Source: Aptenodytes patagonicus (lineage: Eukaryota > Chordata > Aves > Sphenisciformes > Spheniscidae). Taken from it: a stretch of 64,000 nt of DNA. The stretch is taken from contig NC_134952.1 of NCBI RefSeq assembly GCF_965638725.1, positions 22,881,028-22,945,027 of the forward strand. Reading direction: 5' to 3'. This document shows positions 1 through 11,100 of the stretch, in pieces; position 1 is the first letter of the stretch; each line of letters begins with the position of its first letter. The position numbers and the translations under genes are program-made. A model generated the notes under the pieces. The model did no database searches, was not told the origin of the DNA, and worked only from the letters and a program-made list of their open reading frames with translations.

Positions 1-1
1 G

Positions 2-1432
2 GAGGAGGTAACGCATGCTGAAGAGGCCCCACTGTATAATAAAGTGCCAAAAAATGAGAAGCAATATGCCCTGTTCACTGATGGGTCCTGTCGTCTTGTG
101 GGAAAGCATCGGAGGTGGAAAGCTGCTGTATGGAGTCCTATGCGACAAGTTGTAGAAACGGCTGAAGGAGAAGGTGAATCGAGCCAATTTGCAGAAGTAA
201 AGGCCATCCAGCTGGCTTTAGACATTGCTGACCGAGAAAAGTGGCCAGTGCTCTGTCTCTATACTGACTCATGGATGGTGGCAAATGCCCTGTGGGGGTG
301 GTTGCAGCAATGGAAGCAGAGCAACTGGCAGCGCAGAGGCAAACCCATCTGGGCTGCCGCATTGTGGCAAGATATTGCTGCCCGGGTGGAGAACCTGATT
401 GTAAAAGTCCGTCACGTAGATGCTCACGTACCCAAGAGTCGGGCCACTGAAGAACATCAAAACAACCAGCAGGTGGATCAGGCTGCTAAGATTGAGGTGG
501 CTCAGGTGGATCTGGACTGGCAACATAAGGGTGAGTTATTTCTAGCTCGGTGGGCCCATGACACCTCAGGCCACCAAGGAAGAGATGCAACATACAGATG
601 GGCTCGTGATCGAGGGGTGGACTTGACCATGGACACTATTGCACAGGTTATCCATGAATGCGAAACATGCGCTGCAATCAAGCAAGCCAAGCGGTTAAAG
701 CCTCTTTGGTATGGAGGACGATGGTTGAAATATAAATATGGGGAGGCCTGGCAGATCAATTATATCACACTCCCACAAACCCATCAAGGCAAGCGCCACG
801 TGCTTACAATGGTGGAGGCAACCACCGGATGGCTGGAAACATATCCCGTGCCCCATGCCACCGCCCGGAACACTCTCCTGGGCCTTGAAAAGCAAGTCCT
901 ATGGCGACATGGCACCCCAGAAAGAATTGAGTCAGACAATGGGACTCATTTCCAAAACAACCTCATAGACACCTGGGCCAAAGAGCACGGCATTGAGTGG
1001 GTGTATCACATCCCCTATCATGCACCAGCCTCTGGGAAAATTGAACGATACAATGGACTGTTAAAGACTACACTGAGAGCAATGGGTGGCGGGACATTCA
1101 AACATTGGGATACGCATTTAGCAAAGGCCACCTGGTTAGTCAACACTCGGGGATCTGCCAATCGAGCAGGCCCTGCCCAGTCAGAACTTTTACGTACTGT
1201 AGATGGGAATAAAGTCCCTGTAGTGCACATAAAAAATATGCTGGGGAAGACAGCCTGGGTTATTCCTGCCTCGGGCAAAGGCAAACCCATCCGTGGGATT
1301 GCTTTTGCTCAAGGACCTGGGTGCCCTTGGTGGATAATGCGGAAGGATTGGGAAGTCCAATGTGCACCTCAAGGGGATTTGATTTTGGGTGAGAACAGCC
1401 AATGGTCTGAATTATGTGATGTTAAGTACTAA
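2..1432 (+). CDS. pol: ERV-L type endogenous retrovirus pol, 3' part (RNase H and integrase), 5' partial
   Basis: The reading frame is open from the window edge to TAA at 1430-1432, so this is the C-terminal part of a Pol polyprotein, not a gene starting at the GTG at 44. The RNase H domain comes first: the FTDGS motif (Asp at 80-82), a Glu in AEVKA, an Asp in YTDSW and an Asp in VDQAAK give the usual four acidic residues. The integrase zinc finger follows (His 557-559 and 572-574, Cys 659-661 and 668-670). The core has Asp 935-937 and Glu 1043-1045 with 35 residues between them. The first core acidic position, in the WQINYI motif, is Asn (758-760), so strand transfer should be lost. There is no env downstream, which fits ERV-L (class III), and the LTR follows 430 bp on. 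The absence of stops or frameshifts over 476 codons suggests a fairly young insertion. Family assignment is by recognition of the integrase core and the linked LTR. Confidence 0.9.
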   Translation, partial: EEVTHAEEAPLYNKVPKNEKQYALFTDGSCRLVGKHRRWKAAVWSPMRQVVETAEGEGESSQFAEVKAIQLALDIADREKWPVLCLYTDSWMVANALWGWLQQWKQSNWQRRGKPIWAAALWQDIAARVENLIVKVRHVDAHVPKSRATEEHQNNQQVDQAAKIEVAQVDLDWQHKGELFLARWAHDTSGHQGRDATYRWARDRGVDLTMDTIAQVIHECETCAAIKQAKRLKPLWYGGRWLKYKYGEAWQINYITLPQTHQGKRHVLTMVEATTGWLETYPVPHATARNTLLGLEKQVLWRHGTPERIESDNGTHFQNNLIDTWAKEHGIEWVYHIPYHAPASGKIERYNGLLKTTLRAMGGGTFKHWDTHLAKATWLVNTRGSANRAGPAQSELLRTVDGNKVPVVHIKNMLGKTAWVIPASGKGKPIRGIAFAQGPGCPWWIMRKDWEVQCAPQGDLILGENSQWSELCDVKY

Positions 1433-1862
1433 TTATACTTATAATAGTTATACTAATAATACACAGATATACTAATAATACTAATAATATTATATGCCAT
1501 ACCAATGATATTACAATAAGAATCACCCAGACTAATGAAGAATAACTTCAGTGAAACCAAGCAAAGCACAGTGATGATGGTACCAGAACTGACTTCAACC
1601 TGAAACAATCCAACACCACATACCATCCCCATCTTTCCTGCCCTGGAAGATTATTATGACAGATGGAGCCCGAAGTCATGGACTAAATGAACTCACCGAA
1701 CGTTTTAGAGGGATGGCCCACAGACTAAGGGAATGATATCTCTGTGTGTGTGTATATATATATATATATAAAAAAAAAAAAAGGGGTGGTGATTAATGAA
1801 AATGTACTGGAAAATATGAGACTTGAGCATGACGCAGATGGTATAGAATAAGGGGTGGATAT
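1433..1862 (+). other. ERV-L 3' non-coding segment with polypurine tract
   Basis: This segment joins the pol stop to the LTR. It is AT-rich and holds no env-like frame. It contains a TG/TA microsatellite running into an A tract (about 1742-1782). A purine-rich stretch, AATAAGGGGTGGA, sits at about 1847-1859, directly before the LTR, where a plus-strand primer (polypurine tract) is expected. A second similar tract, A12 followed by GGGG, lies at 1771-1786. Confidence 0.7.
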
Positions 1863-2417
1863 TGTCCTGGTTTCGGCAGGGATAGAGTTAATTTCCTTTC
1901 TAGTAGCTGGTACAGTGTTTTGGATTTAGGATGAGAACAAAGTTGATAAGGCACTGATGTTTTAGTTGTTGCTAGGTAATGCTTACACTAGCCAAGGACT
2001 TTTCAGCTTCCCATGCTCTACCGACTGAGAAGGCTGGAGGTGCACAAGAAGCTGGGAGGGGGCACATCCAAACTGGCCAAAGGGACATTCCATACCATGT
2101 GACGTCATGCTCAGTACATAAACTGGGGAAAGCTGGCCGGGGGCAGGGCCGCTGCTCGGGGACTGGCTGGGCATCGGTCGGCGGGTGGTGAGCAATTGTA
2201 CTGTGCATCGCTTGCTTTGTGTATTATTATTATTATCATATTATTATCATATTATTATTATTATCATTTTATTTCAATTATTAAACTGTTTTTATCTCAA
2301 CCCACGAGTTTCTTCTCACTTGTGCTCTTCCAATTCTCTCCCCCATCCCACCGGGTCGGGGGGAGTGAGCGAGCGGCTGCGTGGTGCTTAGTTGCCGACT
2401 GAGATTAAACTACGACA
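1863..2417 (+). mobile_element. ERV-L 3' LTR (555 bp)
   Basis: The segment begins TGTCCTGG and ends CTACGACA, giving the short inverted termini TGTC/GACA expected of an LTR, and it directly follows a polypurine tract. Visible promoter-like elements are a perfect CRE (TGACGTCA, 2100-2107) and a TATA-like TACATAAA (2115-2122). An ATT-rich microsatellite lies at 2221-2265 and a poly(A) signal ATTAAA at 2280-2285. The same block order is seen in reverse at 18.5-19.06 kb. The 5' LTR would lie upstream of the window, so LTR-LTR divergence cannot be measured here. Confidence 0.88.
2100..2107 (+). promoter_or_regulatory. Perfect cAMP response element in the ERV-L LTR
   Basis: The sequence is the palindrome TGACGTCA, the consensus CREB/ATF site, placed 8 bp upstream of a TATA-like TACATAAA. 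The corresponding position of the second LTR on the minus strand (18,792-18,799) reads TGACATCG in LTR orientation, so the site is damaged there. Function is inferred only. Confidence 0.5.
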
Positions 2418-2959
2418 CAAATATATTTCACAGTAATTTGTTAAGAATACTTCAGAATCTGCAGGGGTGAACTATGATAATGTTTTAAAATCAAGAAAGA
2501 AAATGTTTTAAAATCAAGAAATCTAAGAAAAGAATAGGATTTATTTTGAACTAGGGGCCACTAATTTAAGAGGGAAAGATAGTGGCAGATTGTAGATGTA
2601 TTCTGTCTGATAAGATTCGGGGATTTCTTTTTATCACAAAGATATTTGTCTGCTCTTAACTTTTTAATGAAACTACAGTTTTTTTAAGTCCAGGTAAGAA
2701 ATGGTGGTTTACGCCTGAAAGAGACATGTAAACATCTGAAGACTATAACTTAGAATGGATTAAATATGAAAGATGGAGTAAAATATAAGGGATTCGGAAG
2801 GAAGTGTCCTCATCCTGTGTATGAATTTTAAAGAAGACAACAATGAACTGGCATTTTCTGAGGTGCCTGTAAAGATCAGTGTGCATTGATTATGCTTCAA
2901 GTGTTGAACTGAGCCCTTCTGAGAAAATTTCTGAATCTGGCTGATTTTAGGCATCAGGA
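2418..2959. other. AT-rich non-coding sequence
   Basis: No gene or clear repeat family is seen. A 23-bp tandem duplication lies at 2479-2521: two copies starting AATGTTTTAAAATCAAG. The short frames here show no similarity that I recognise. Confidence 0.5.
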
Positions 2960-3520
2960 ATATGATAGTGAAGGGTATGAGATCATAAACTTGGTGAATA
3001 ATTTAAGAAATCCTGCTACAAGATCACATGCCATAATTTGGAAATGACAGAAGGAGAAAGATCTGGAAGCATTGTTCAATCACTGCATTGATATGAGATA
3101 CTTACATGACTCAGAAAAAAAAACATGATATGAAAATGTGATAGAGAATTATTTCTAGTAGAGATAGAAAAACAGTAATACTATCATACGAGTCACTAGT
3201 GAGACCTCACCTGGAATTCTGTGACCAATAACCACAAAAATTCAATCTGGCAAAGTCCAGAGGAAGATTGCTGAGACAACTTGAAGAAAAAGAAGATTAA
3301 GAAATCCTAGAGAAAAAAAAAAAATCTTTAAGAAGGATAAAAAAAAAAACTTTAATAGTTGTGTTTGGGCAAAAACAGGAAGCCAGGAGATATTTTAAAG
3401 GATGATTGTCATCCAGTATCAAATTTACCATCAATATAAACTGACAGTCAAAACCCACACAGAATATGAAAGAACATTTCCAAACTGCTGAATAATATCC
3501 TAAAAAAACTTTTTAAATGT
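2960..3520 (+). mobile_element. Old, degraded CR1 LINE fragment (ORF2 3' region)
   Basis: Stretches around 3020-3290 follow the plus-strand CR1 ORF2 3' coding consensus as I know it. The clearest are TTTCTAGTAGAGATAG near 3153 and GTGAGACCTCACCTGGA near 3200, followed by TGGCAAAGTCCAGAGG near 3249. These fall in the order found in the reverse transcriptase tail. The frame is destroyed by stops, A-runs and indels, so this is an ancient insertion. Boundaries are approximate, and the part after about 3300 is only weakly similar. Confidence 0.65.
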
Positions 3521-4660
3521 GAGACAAGAATAATGGAGATGAGGATCATGGAGACAAGGATCCTAGATTTTTCTAAGAGGAAGCCTGAAACATTCTACTT
3601 GCATGTGGAGTCATATGGAGAGGTGTGGATTATGAAGCAGCAAAAGAAAGGCAAACCTGGAAATTAAATTTTGTGAAATAGTGCTTCATGTGTCTGATTT
3701 GTTGATAATAAGAGTTTTAGTGTAATTTTTAGTTAACTGATTTCTTCAAAGCTTCTGCTGGCCAGTGCAGAAGTATTTTTTTTTTGCCTTTAGCCATCAT
3801 TTGGCACCGTGAAGGATGAGAGAAGCTTACCTTTCTCTAAAGCATCAAATATAGATGACAGTTAGAAACAAGAGGCTTCTCTTGTCCACTAGTATTTTTT
3901 CACACCTTTTTCTAAGCCAAACAGCAGAAAAGGTATCAGGAATAGGTTTGGCCATATAAGATTAGCAGAAACTTCTGAGTTTGAAGAGTTTGGAAGAACA
4001 GAGGGAGAACAGAGCCTACTACTGACATCTGTCTGCCTTGTAGGTGAAAATATTCGGATCCCTAGTATTGTGAATATCCAAGAAAACCAGGTTTTTAAGT
4101 CTTTTGAATCTCTATACTGAAAGTATAAAATTTATTAAGAGTTTCTGAGGTGGATTTCATGCCTTGCAGTATGTGACAGTGTACAATAGCAACAGAATGA
4201 ATATTCTCTTAGTCCCTTGTCATTTAACATGTAGTTGCCTCCTCTCACCTCCTGTTATTGAGGACAGAACTGAAGGACTCAGAATATCTCAGGCGAAAAC
4301 AAAAATCTACATTTTTTCCTTTTGGTTTGTCCTCTTTATTTGATACATGCATGTGTAAGGTAGTAGTCAACTGCAGTTTAGGTATTTTAAAGTTAAGAAA
4401 GCCTGTACTGACTTCAGTTAGCTGAATAAAAGATTTATTATCCTGAGGGGATAAATACTGATGAATATGTTTTTATTCAGACTGGATAAATTTATTTTCC
4501 CCTGCAGTCTGAATCAGGTAAAATTGTCCCAAACGTCAGTACTTTCCATCTGTGAGCAGGTAGATATTTTTTAAATAAATAGTTTTCATTTACATTTATT
4601 CTATTCACAATATTTATATAAAAATAGATTTTGATACAAACAACAAAAAGACAGACATTA
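3521..4660. other. AT-rich non-coding sequence, nothing recognised
   Basis: I see no open frame above 60 codons and no recognisable repeat. There are short A and T runs only. Confidence 0.45.
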
Positions 4661-5180
4661 AAACAACACCTTTTCTCACCCCTCTTCCAGGCTCAACTTC
4701 TCTCCTTCACTCCCAACTCCTCTCTCCACCCCAAAGCGGCACGGGGGTGATCGGTGGGGGTTATGGTCAGTATCTCTCCCTGCTGCTCCTTCCCCCCCAC
4801 TTCTCCTCTGCTCCAGTGTGGGTCCACCATGGGTTGCAGTCCTTTGGGAATATCCATCTGTGCAGGCACGGATCCTCCACAGGCTGCAGGGGAATATCAG
4901 CTCTGCCATGGAGCACCACCTTCTCCTCTTTTTCTGATATTGGTGTTTGCACTGCTGTTTCTCACTATTTTTCTTCCCTCCTCTTCTCCTTCTTTAGCAT
5001 TTTCTACCCTTTTTTAAACATGTTTTCACAGAGGTGCTACCAGTTTGGCTGACAGGCTCAGCTGTGTCTTGTGGTGGCTCTGCTGGAGCCAGCTGGAGCC
5101 AGCTGTAACCGTCTGTGTCCTCACAGAGGCCACCCCTACAGCCCCTCCCCACTGCCAACACTTCACCAGTAAACCCAATA
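4660..5180. repeat. Unclassified bird interspersed repeat, probably LTR-derived
   Basis: A GC- and pyrimidine-rich island of about 500 bp lies in AT-rich surroundings. Its text (GCACGGGGGTGATCGG near 4740, GGTCCACCATGGG near 4820, GATCCTCCACAGGCTGCAGG near 4870, and a terminal TAAACCCAATAC near 5170) matches a repeat type that I recognise from many bird genomes. I cannot name its family; I suspect an ERV LTR. No terminal TG/CA or target site duplication could be fixed. The open frames inside it (77-101 codons) overlap on both strands and look non-coding. Confidence 0.55.
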
Positions 5181-8100
5181 CTTAAGGTTAATGTGGAGGA
5201 AGCTTAGAACAGAACATTGTATACTAACTGTATAATGAAGAAGACGGAAACACAAGAGGGAACAAAAAGGACAAGAACCCAGGCCTCTTTCTTTCTAACT
5301 GAAAATTTTCATCGCAAAATAGCAAAAAAACACTCACATTTTCCATTCAAGGTGTAGAGTTAGCCTCAAGTTCCAGCTACCTAAAAATTACATCCATCAG
5401 TGAGGCAGCCTGCTTCCATTTTAGATCTTCCCTCAACATGCTTTTAGAAAGATATCTTCAGATCTTAATCCGCGTACCGAATCAAAACCATCATAATTTT
5501 CCATTGTTGTATTTTTCTCCTAGAAACAAAGCACAATTATGGACCATCCTGTCTTTCATTGAGGAGATATTACCTACGATGTGTAAAGTATAGGACTTAG
5601 TTCAGTTCACTAGCTTATGCTTAAAAAGTAGATATTTAGGAGCATTCCAAAATCCTAAAAGCTTAAGTGGATTTCCTTCTGTTTTCAACAAGCCAAAATG
5701 AGCATTGCAGTATTTCTGTCATGCAGGGCACTGCTAATGCTCAGTCTAAACTCTGTGGTTACCAGGAATTTGCTTTAGATTTGCAGCTCTGATGCTATAC
5801 AGCTAGGTATTATTTTTAATACTGGAACTATATTATTCCATTAATATATTTCAGAATTCTAAGGAAAACAAAAATGTGCATTCTGTACTGTTCAGCTGAC
5901 ATTACATACCTACTTGGTCAAACAGAGAAGCTTTCCAGAATGAGTCCAAATAAGAATGAAATGTCACTGTTGAATGTGATCGAGGCAGTGGAATAATGTC
6001 AGCAACAGCTATTCATTTCTACATACAGTAGTTTGTGACAGCTAGCATATTTTAAGGCAAAGCGAGACAAAAAAAATTATACATGACCTCTATGATTTCT
6101 TTTCCTATCAACTTCTGGCAGTATAATGTAGAAAAATACTCTGTATTTTTGCTAAAAAACAAGGTTATGGGTGATATTTGTACCTTCATTTAATGTTTGC
6201 ATTCTATTTTCAAGGGAGCTTTAGAGGTTTTTTATTTATTAAAGGCATTATATATTTTGGATGAATTATATTCTTTTTGCAGTGGTTCCTTACTTTAATT
6301 TCTGTTTGATTTCCCCTAGGCAGATCTTTGTTTGTAAATATTATCATGTTAAGCAATATTCTAATACAGCTTTCAAAAAGTTTTTTGTCACTTTTTTCAT
6401 ACCTTGCTCAAAGTTACAATATTCTTTCTCAAACAGTTGCGATATATGTAATCCTGAAAGCTGCTTTGATCCCTGAAAGAAGCTTGTTGGAGCTTAACAG
6501 CGTGGATTTGGAAGATATGTATAACCAATTCTACACATGATTAGAATCTGGATCTGTATACTTACTAAACCACCTGACGCCCCTGCCCTCAATAAAAAAG
6601 TATAATTTTTAGCACTGTGGCAGAGTATGCAGCATCAGAACCTTACTTAGAAAAAATTACCTTAGAAAAATGTAAATCCTCCTACTTTCTGAGTAAACCA
6701 TAACATCTTTTTCTTCATATTGATGTATATACTCCTTGTACCTGCTGTAATCACCTGCTTTTTGTCAATGAATTGTCATAATCGCTCACAAATTGTAGAG
6801 TTATAGACCTTTAAACAGCGGTCACTGTACTATTAAAACAATCTGACATTTTGTAGCATCTTAAACTGAATGATAATCCGTACTTTTAAAGATAATATCA
6901 AACAAATTCTGTGGGATTAACAATTAGAAAATTCAGAAAGTATTTTCGTTTTCAACCTTTTTGTCCTGTTGTGCAATAAATGTAAGAGGCACAGGATTCT
7001 CTCTGCATCTTCTCAATAGAAGAAATATTTTTTTCTGTGCTTCTGGTATTCAGGTTGCTATCGAACTTTCATATGAAATTATTTCTAATAACTTTAAAAT
7101 GCAACTAGGAGTGTAAACAATATTGTTACACCAGTGTTAACTTTCCAGGCACAAAAAAAAACCTGCTACAGAGATGTCTTGGTAACTAATTAGTTTTAGC
7201 TACTTGATATCAGAAAGGTTTTCTACACAAAGAATAAGTACATATAAATTATGTATAATTATTTTATAATAGGTACACTATGTCTATAGGAAGTCCAGAT
7301 TCAGTTTGTAAATCCCTGGATGTACAGAAAATATTTTTAATGAACACTTTGCAATCCCTAGTAATGCAATTAACTAATTACTGGGAGCAATTACTTAGAG
7401 ATGTAAATATGTACTACTTTGTGAGTTTATAAGTTTGTCCTTATAAATATTAAATCACATAAACAAAGTTCTATCTTCAGGCTAACTTAAATATATTAAA
7501 AGAAAATTTGGAACAAATCTGGAGACTACTTGTGCTGTTTTATTGCTTTTAGGTATTTTAAGCTGTAGTATAAAATATTTTTTTATAGAGCGAGCAGAGG
7601 TAGAGCTCAGAATATGCTAATATTCATGACTTGTATTCTGAACCTTGTATTTTTCTTTCAATATTTTGCTCCAATAACCTTCACTGAAACATTTTGGGCA
7701 ACAGCTACAACTGACTTAAAAAAATGTGATGTATTCAACAAAACCACTAAAAGCTACATCATGCTAAATTTTCTTAAATATTTTCACAGTGTGGTTTTAT
7801 CATTACAGTCAATTGAATAGATTAGAATAGAATAATGGAATAATATAAATTCTTAGGATTAAAGCTATGGAACTGAAAAAGGATTGATTGACAACTGAAA
7901 AGTTGGATAGCAAATGTCTTCTGTTTCACAAGACTAATATGGACAGACGGAAAGATTTCAGAGAAGGAGGAAGTTAAAGAAAAGCAGAATTGGATGTCTT
8001 CTAACAAACACAAAACAAAAACAGTAGATTATTTAAAAACAAACAAAAATTTCTACAAGTAAATAAGGAATTAATTAATGGATAAGAACTTCCTAATGCT

Positions 8101-11100
8101 TGGGCTCAACACTTAATTGAGAAACAGCTGAATTCTTTATTTTGATATGGAGTCACATCCCTTTGTAGGACGTGGTTAAATGTAAGCATCTGGAACAAAA
8201 AAATTGCATATAATCCTTTATTATTTACTATAACACATGGGTTCTGCTGGTAAAATAGAAACAATAATAATTGACAAATGCAATAAAGCACACATGCCAT
8301 TCAAACACACATTAATAACATGAGTTGATTTACCAAAGTACGTTCTGAAACTCTGTTCCTTGGCCTGTCAGGATTTTGTCTGTGATCTTGTCCAAGACAT
8401 CCAATTCCTTTAAATCTCCACTTTGCCGATATAAAACATCAAGTCAAAATATATCTAGGCATTTAATATTTCATGTATTCATCACTACATGGGAGATGCA
8501 GAGAAGCAAAGCTGACAGGAACAGTTTATTTGAATAATATGAATAAAATTTATGTTTTAAAAGATGTTTTATGTCTAATGTGCTTAGAAAATTTTAGAAG
8601 GGGCATAACATAATAAAATTATTTAATTATATATTTTTAGTACGGAGGTTGCACTTGTTAATGAGTCTGTAGTTATAAAATAATTTTGTAATGGTAGTTC
8701 CCATGTGGGGAAAAAACAAACAAACAAACAAACAAACCAACCATTAAAACCATAATGACTCTGTCTTTTATTTATTCTGTTTATTTTCTGGAGGAGCTGG
8801 TAGCCACCACGGCATAGTACCAGCAAATATTAAAACAAGTATTTATAAGGCATTCTAACTCTAATATAATCTCCAATAAACTGCTGATTTTTTTTTTTTT
8901 TTTACTTTTTTCTTCTTTATGAAGTTCATACATTCAATATTCTGCCTAAATCAACTGAAGACTGAAATTTGCAGTTCCCTGACTGAGTCTCTGAAGGAAG
9001 GACTAGTACAGCTACAAAGACAATGGTACTTGCAAGATCCACTGTCAAGTATTAATTATTTTTATTTGCACTTCGTTCACAGTTTATTAAAAAAAAACCA
9101 AAGTATGAAGCTCCACTTTTGAAGACCCTGCTATTTGCAGCTGATATTTGTTTGTCGTTTATGTTGTCAAATTCACGTTATATGTACTGAAAACAAAAAT
9201 TTGTTGCCAGGTCTAAGTAACCACATTCCACAAAATACCACTTAACAATAATGTCAAGCAAAAGGATACTGAAAAGCAGAATTAACTTTGAGAAATTTGG
9301 TTATCATTCAGTAATAAGATGTACTAATAGAATAGAGGGTTTCCAGGGTTTCCAAATTTGCTGTTCCTTTCAGTTCCTTGAAACTGGATCGGCAGAGGCC
9401 GGAAGTTTTTTGCGCTATGACATATATCCTAGACATGAAGATTGCATACCCCTTGAAAGTGAAGTTCTGAACTTACTTTTTTTTTAGAGATTCAAAGAGT
9501 AGCTGAGTTCACACAGCTTTATTGAATGGACAATCCATTCTACATTCCTTTAAGGGACTGAGGGAATGAATGAACAGAATGAAAATAGGAACCTTCTTAA
9601 GGCATAGCAAAGAGTTTCTGGGAAACTGAAATATCGGTATACTGATTTACAAGCTTGATTCAAATTTTAAAATATTATAGTAGCTGAAGAAGTTTCACCT
9701 GTGTGAAATTCACTGCACTGCTGCAGCAATAATTCATGATATGTGGCTTAGCATTTTAAGTATATACCAACTTTAAGTATATACCAACCAATATGTTATG
9801 AAATTACCCCTAGGGGGACATAATAAGTAACTTATAAGGTATCTTCACAATACACTCATCAGTGATTGTATCACCTTCTATTCCTTTCCTAGCAAGTGGC
9901 TGGGTTTACCAAGGAGCAAAATCTTAGCATATGGAGTGAGACCATATGACACAAATGTACTAGTCCAGACATAGATATTCAGCCTTATCTCTGCATTGCA
10001 ACGTATACAGTTATTTTCCAGTACTGCTTCCCTCTGTAGCTACTGAAATATCCTACTTGGATAATAACAGCATACATTTATTTTTCATTATTATTACTGC
10101 TACTAATATTATTTCTTACCTCTAACATATATTGGTTTACTTACAAAGGGAGGTGAAAGAAACCATGGAATATCTCTTCCTCTGAGTCTGATTCAAGTGA
10201 TTCATTTGATTCTGTATGAATTTATTTCACCCTTTATTAATATGTACTCTTTTATTCTTCATTTGAACTTTATATCCAGCATTCTGTCATCATATTCCCT
10301 TGGGAGGTTGTTGTTTTTCTTCTCCCACCCCTTGATTTTGCACATTCTCTAGCTCTAATTTTTGCTTGCTCTTTTACGGGGGAGGGTTATGTGTTGCATC
10401 ACCACCATTCGCTTTGAAAATTCTGTTTTCTGTTTTATTGGGCATTCAGCTTCTCAAGAAGAGCATAGTACATCGAAAAGTTGAAAGCTTTACTATGCTT
10501 TGCATACCACTGTGTGACCTTTTTCTCTACCTTTCCTCATGATCACTTACATTAATACTGAGAAGTGCTCCCAAATCAAGGGATCTCAAAAAGAGTTCTC
10601 ATCTATATATTCAGTATAAGGCAGGTACTTAATTTCCTTGCTGAAACAATCATAATAAATGAGTCTTTCACAGAAAAAAAAAAAAAATAGTTTCAAAAGA
10701 TGTGCTATCAAATTAGAATTTTCTGCATTGAAAACTTTGATTGTAAAGATCAGTGTTATTGCTTCCTTTTAGGTTTGTATTCACTGGAAACATGACATCT
10801 GAAAGAAAATTCCTTTTATTTAAAATCTGTACTTTTTAACAAATCAATGCTAGTTAAAAACATTTAGGACAAAACTAGAAGCTGAAGTATATTCATAAGA
10901 GGAAATAAACATGTATTTATTTGTATGAAAAGAAATATGATCTTCTAATACTAAAATTATAAGTAATTATATATGACTAAACTACAAAAAAATAAAACCC
11001 AGTCAAAATATGGGATCCACGGATCTCATCATGGTGATAAAAATCATGAGAATTCTTGCAGCTCAAAATTATATTGACCTGATTTTTTCTGCTGATGTAA

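Noticed and set aside
1433-1862. Possible env remnant after pol
   Set aside because: Only 430 bp of AT-rich sequence with stops in all frames; ERV-L elements normally lack env.
1972-2402. Short frames inside the LTR
   Set aside because: They are chance frames in a non-coding LTR, including one that reads the ATT microsatellite.
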